This document shows positions 10,531-11,592 of a stretch of DNA of 11,592 nt, piece by piece (position 1 is the stretch's first letter; every line of letters starts with the position of its first letter). The position numbers and the translations under genes are program-made. This DNA comes from an uncultured Phycisphaerales bacterium (GTDB lineage: Bacteria; Planctomycetota; Phycisphaerae; Sedimentisphaerales; Anaerobacaceae). The stretch spans positions 1 to 11,592 of the forward strand of contig CALEZT010000043.1 in NCBI GenBank assembly GCA_937927975.1. Direction: 5' to 3'. The notes under the pieces were generated by a model. The model searched no databases, was not told the DNA's origin, and saw nothing but the letters and a program-made list of their open reading frames with translations.

Positions 10531-11592
10531 ATGCGATCAGCTCTGTACTTTGATATTCGCAGTCTGGTGATACCGATTGCATCGCGACCAATCCCACTGC
10601 GGGATCGACTGAAGGCGATTACCCAAGTAGCTTATGAGATGCTCTTAGAGATCTCCTGTGACTCGATATCCGTCTATGTCTACAACACGCAGACGAGAGC
10701 TTTCGAAATTGCGGCAATGCCAGGTGCTGTAGATCCTGAATTAATGTGGGGGCCAACTGACAGAGTGGTGTTTACGTGGCAATTCCGGGAACCTGTTATC
10801 TGGGCAAAAGGGGACACGGAATATATTGAGCATATCAGCAGCCTGAGGGCGGAATCACCAAGACATAAGGAAGAGGGGCATTTCCGGGCCAGACAAAAGT
10901 CGCGTTATACCGAGGACGGTACAACAGAACTTGACACGGCTATCTTCTACCTGGTCAAAGGCACGGGCCAGACAAATGACCCCGTTGGCTTGATGTTCTT
11001 TAACTTCCATCGTGAGCCCAGCAGCAGCTCGGTATTTCGTGACTCACGAGTGCGGACGACATTGTCATTTCTGGCGACTATCTGCAGAGAGTTGATCATA
11101 GAGGAATCCTATCATGGTCGTCATGGGAACATTGATGGTACCGCATGGCTTCCAGACCAATTGCTACATGCTCTCGGTCAGTTGTATGTAGGAGAGAAGA
11201 GAGGGCCGGATGCACAAGTGCACATCCAGGATATAGAGCCGGAGTTTGCAGATGTAGTGGCTCAGAATGCGTTGCAGATCACGCGGACGTATGCGGGTAA
11301 CGCGGACTTTCTATTTGTGGTTGCCAACCGTATTCTGCGCGGGTATCGGAACACAGATAGGCATACGGTTCTTCTTGATCCCGCATGGGCGATGACCGAA
11401 TGCATTCAGCACAGAAAGTATCACATCGCCAAGCAGTTTGACCATAACAAGCATCGCGATTTCATGGGCACGAGGCATGCTGAGTGTGCGTCGGCCATGA
11501 TAGTGCCGATCCAGCACAATGAGCAGGTGCGAGGCATGCGAGGTATAACCGAAAGTTGTGGATGGAGTGGCTGGGAGAAGCGGCGTATCATC
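10531..11592 (+). CDS. Protein with two probable GAF domains, 3' end outside the window
   Basis: A frame of 354 codons without a stop runs to the window edge, opened by AGGAG and an ATG. Residues about 24-192 look like a GAF sensor domain: RLKAITQVAYEMLLEISCDS, the strand SVYVYN, later TAIFYLVKG and DPVGLMFFNFHRE, ending in a helix (LSFLATICRELI). Residues about 237-340 resemble a second GAF domain: FADVVAQNALQITRTYAG, ADFLFVVANRIL, then AMIVPIQHNEQVRG. GAF domains bind small ligands or sense redox state and usually control an output domain, which would lie past the edge (kinase, cyclase, AAA or nuclease are all possible). Codon use (TTA, ATA, AGA) and base composition are more AT-rich than the left half, suggesting transfer. 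The GAF calls rest on pattern recognition, not on a profile search. Confidence 0.75.
   Translation, partial: MRSALYFDIRSLVIPIASRPIPLRDRLKAITQVAYEMLLEISCDSISVYVYNTQTRAFEIAAMPGAVDPELMWGPTDRVVFTWQFREPVIWAKGDTEYIEHISSLRAESPRHKEEGHFRARQKSRYTEDGTTELDTAIFYLVKGTGQTNDPVGLMFFNFHREPSSSSVFRDSRVRTTLSFLATICRELIIEESYHGRHGNIDGTAWLPDQLLHALGQLYVGEKRGPDAQVHIQDIEPEFADVVAQNALQITRTYAGNADFLFVVANRILRGYRNTDRHTVLLDPAWAMTECIQHRKYHIAKQFDHNKHRDFMGTRHAECASAMIVPIQHNEQVRGMRGITESCGWSGWEKRRII

Overview
The window looks like a piece of a GC-rich bacterial chromosome, most probably from a planctomycete-like organism (Planctomycetota, perhaps the Phycisphaerae side). This is inferred from gene style: a secreted PQQ-type beta-propeller protein opening with the WPTWRGP signature, a Tat-exported amidohydrolase, paired DUF433/DUF5615 genes, and a high load of short interspersed repeats. 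No rRNA, tRNA or CRISPR array was recognised. GC content was judged by eye, not computed.

Bases 1-6000 form a fairly ordinary chromosomal segment. A DUF433 antitoxin gene on the minus strand (470-234) has a near-consensus promoter, but its DUF5615 toxin partner keeps only about its first ten codons. Divergent from it lies a MacB/FtsX-type ABC transporter permease (636-2015), then a DUF2062 membrane protein (2199-2732). The DUF2062 gene overlaps tail to tail with an exported beta-propeller protein (4039-2702). A Tat-secreted amidohydrolase (4411-5862) is divergent from the propeller gene.

Bases 6000-10300 are an accessory, repeat-dense region. It holds a Cys-rich/HNH/AP2 endonuclease-like gene (6200-7108) whose interdomain linkers are made of heptanucleotide tandem arrays. 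Two relics of the 3' end of a related AP2 gene (7173-7295 and about 10100-10147) each run into a member of a roughly 110-bp hairpin repeat family. The region also carries an intact DUF433/DUF5615 toxin-antitoxin pair (7859-8454) between two related composite repeats. On the minus strand there is a MntA/HepT toxin-antitoxin pair followed by a HigA-like XRE regulator (9772-8777), and a 3' remnant of proA (10066-9872) cut off at the repeat module.

From about 10300 a bidirectional terminator-like hairpin marks a change to visibly more AT-rich sequence. A strong ribosome binding site there opens a long reading frame (10531 to the window end) for a protein with two probable GAF domains. It has no stop inside the window.

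Taken together the right half reads as a repeat-rich accessory island that collects toxin-antitoxin and endonuclease genes and gene relics. The strongest unexplained pattern is the repeated pairing of AP2/HNH 3' ends with hairpin repeats, and the placement of 7-bp tandem arrays at domain boundaries inside the endonuclease gene.
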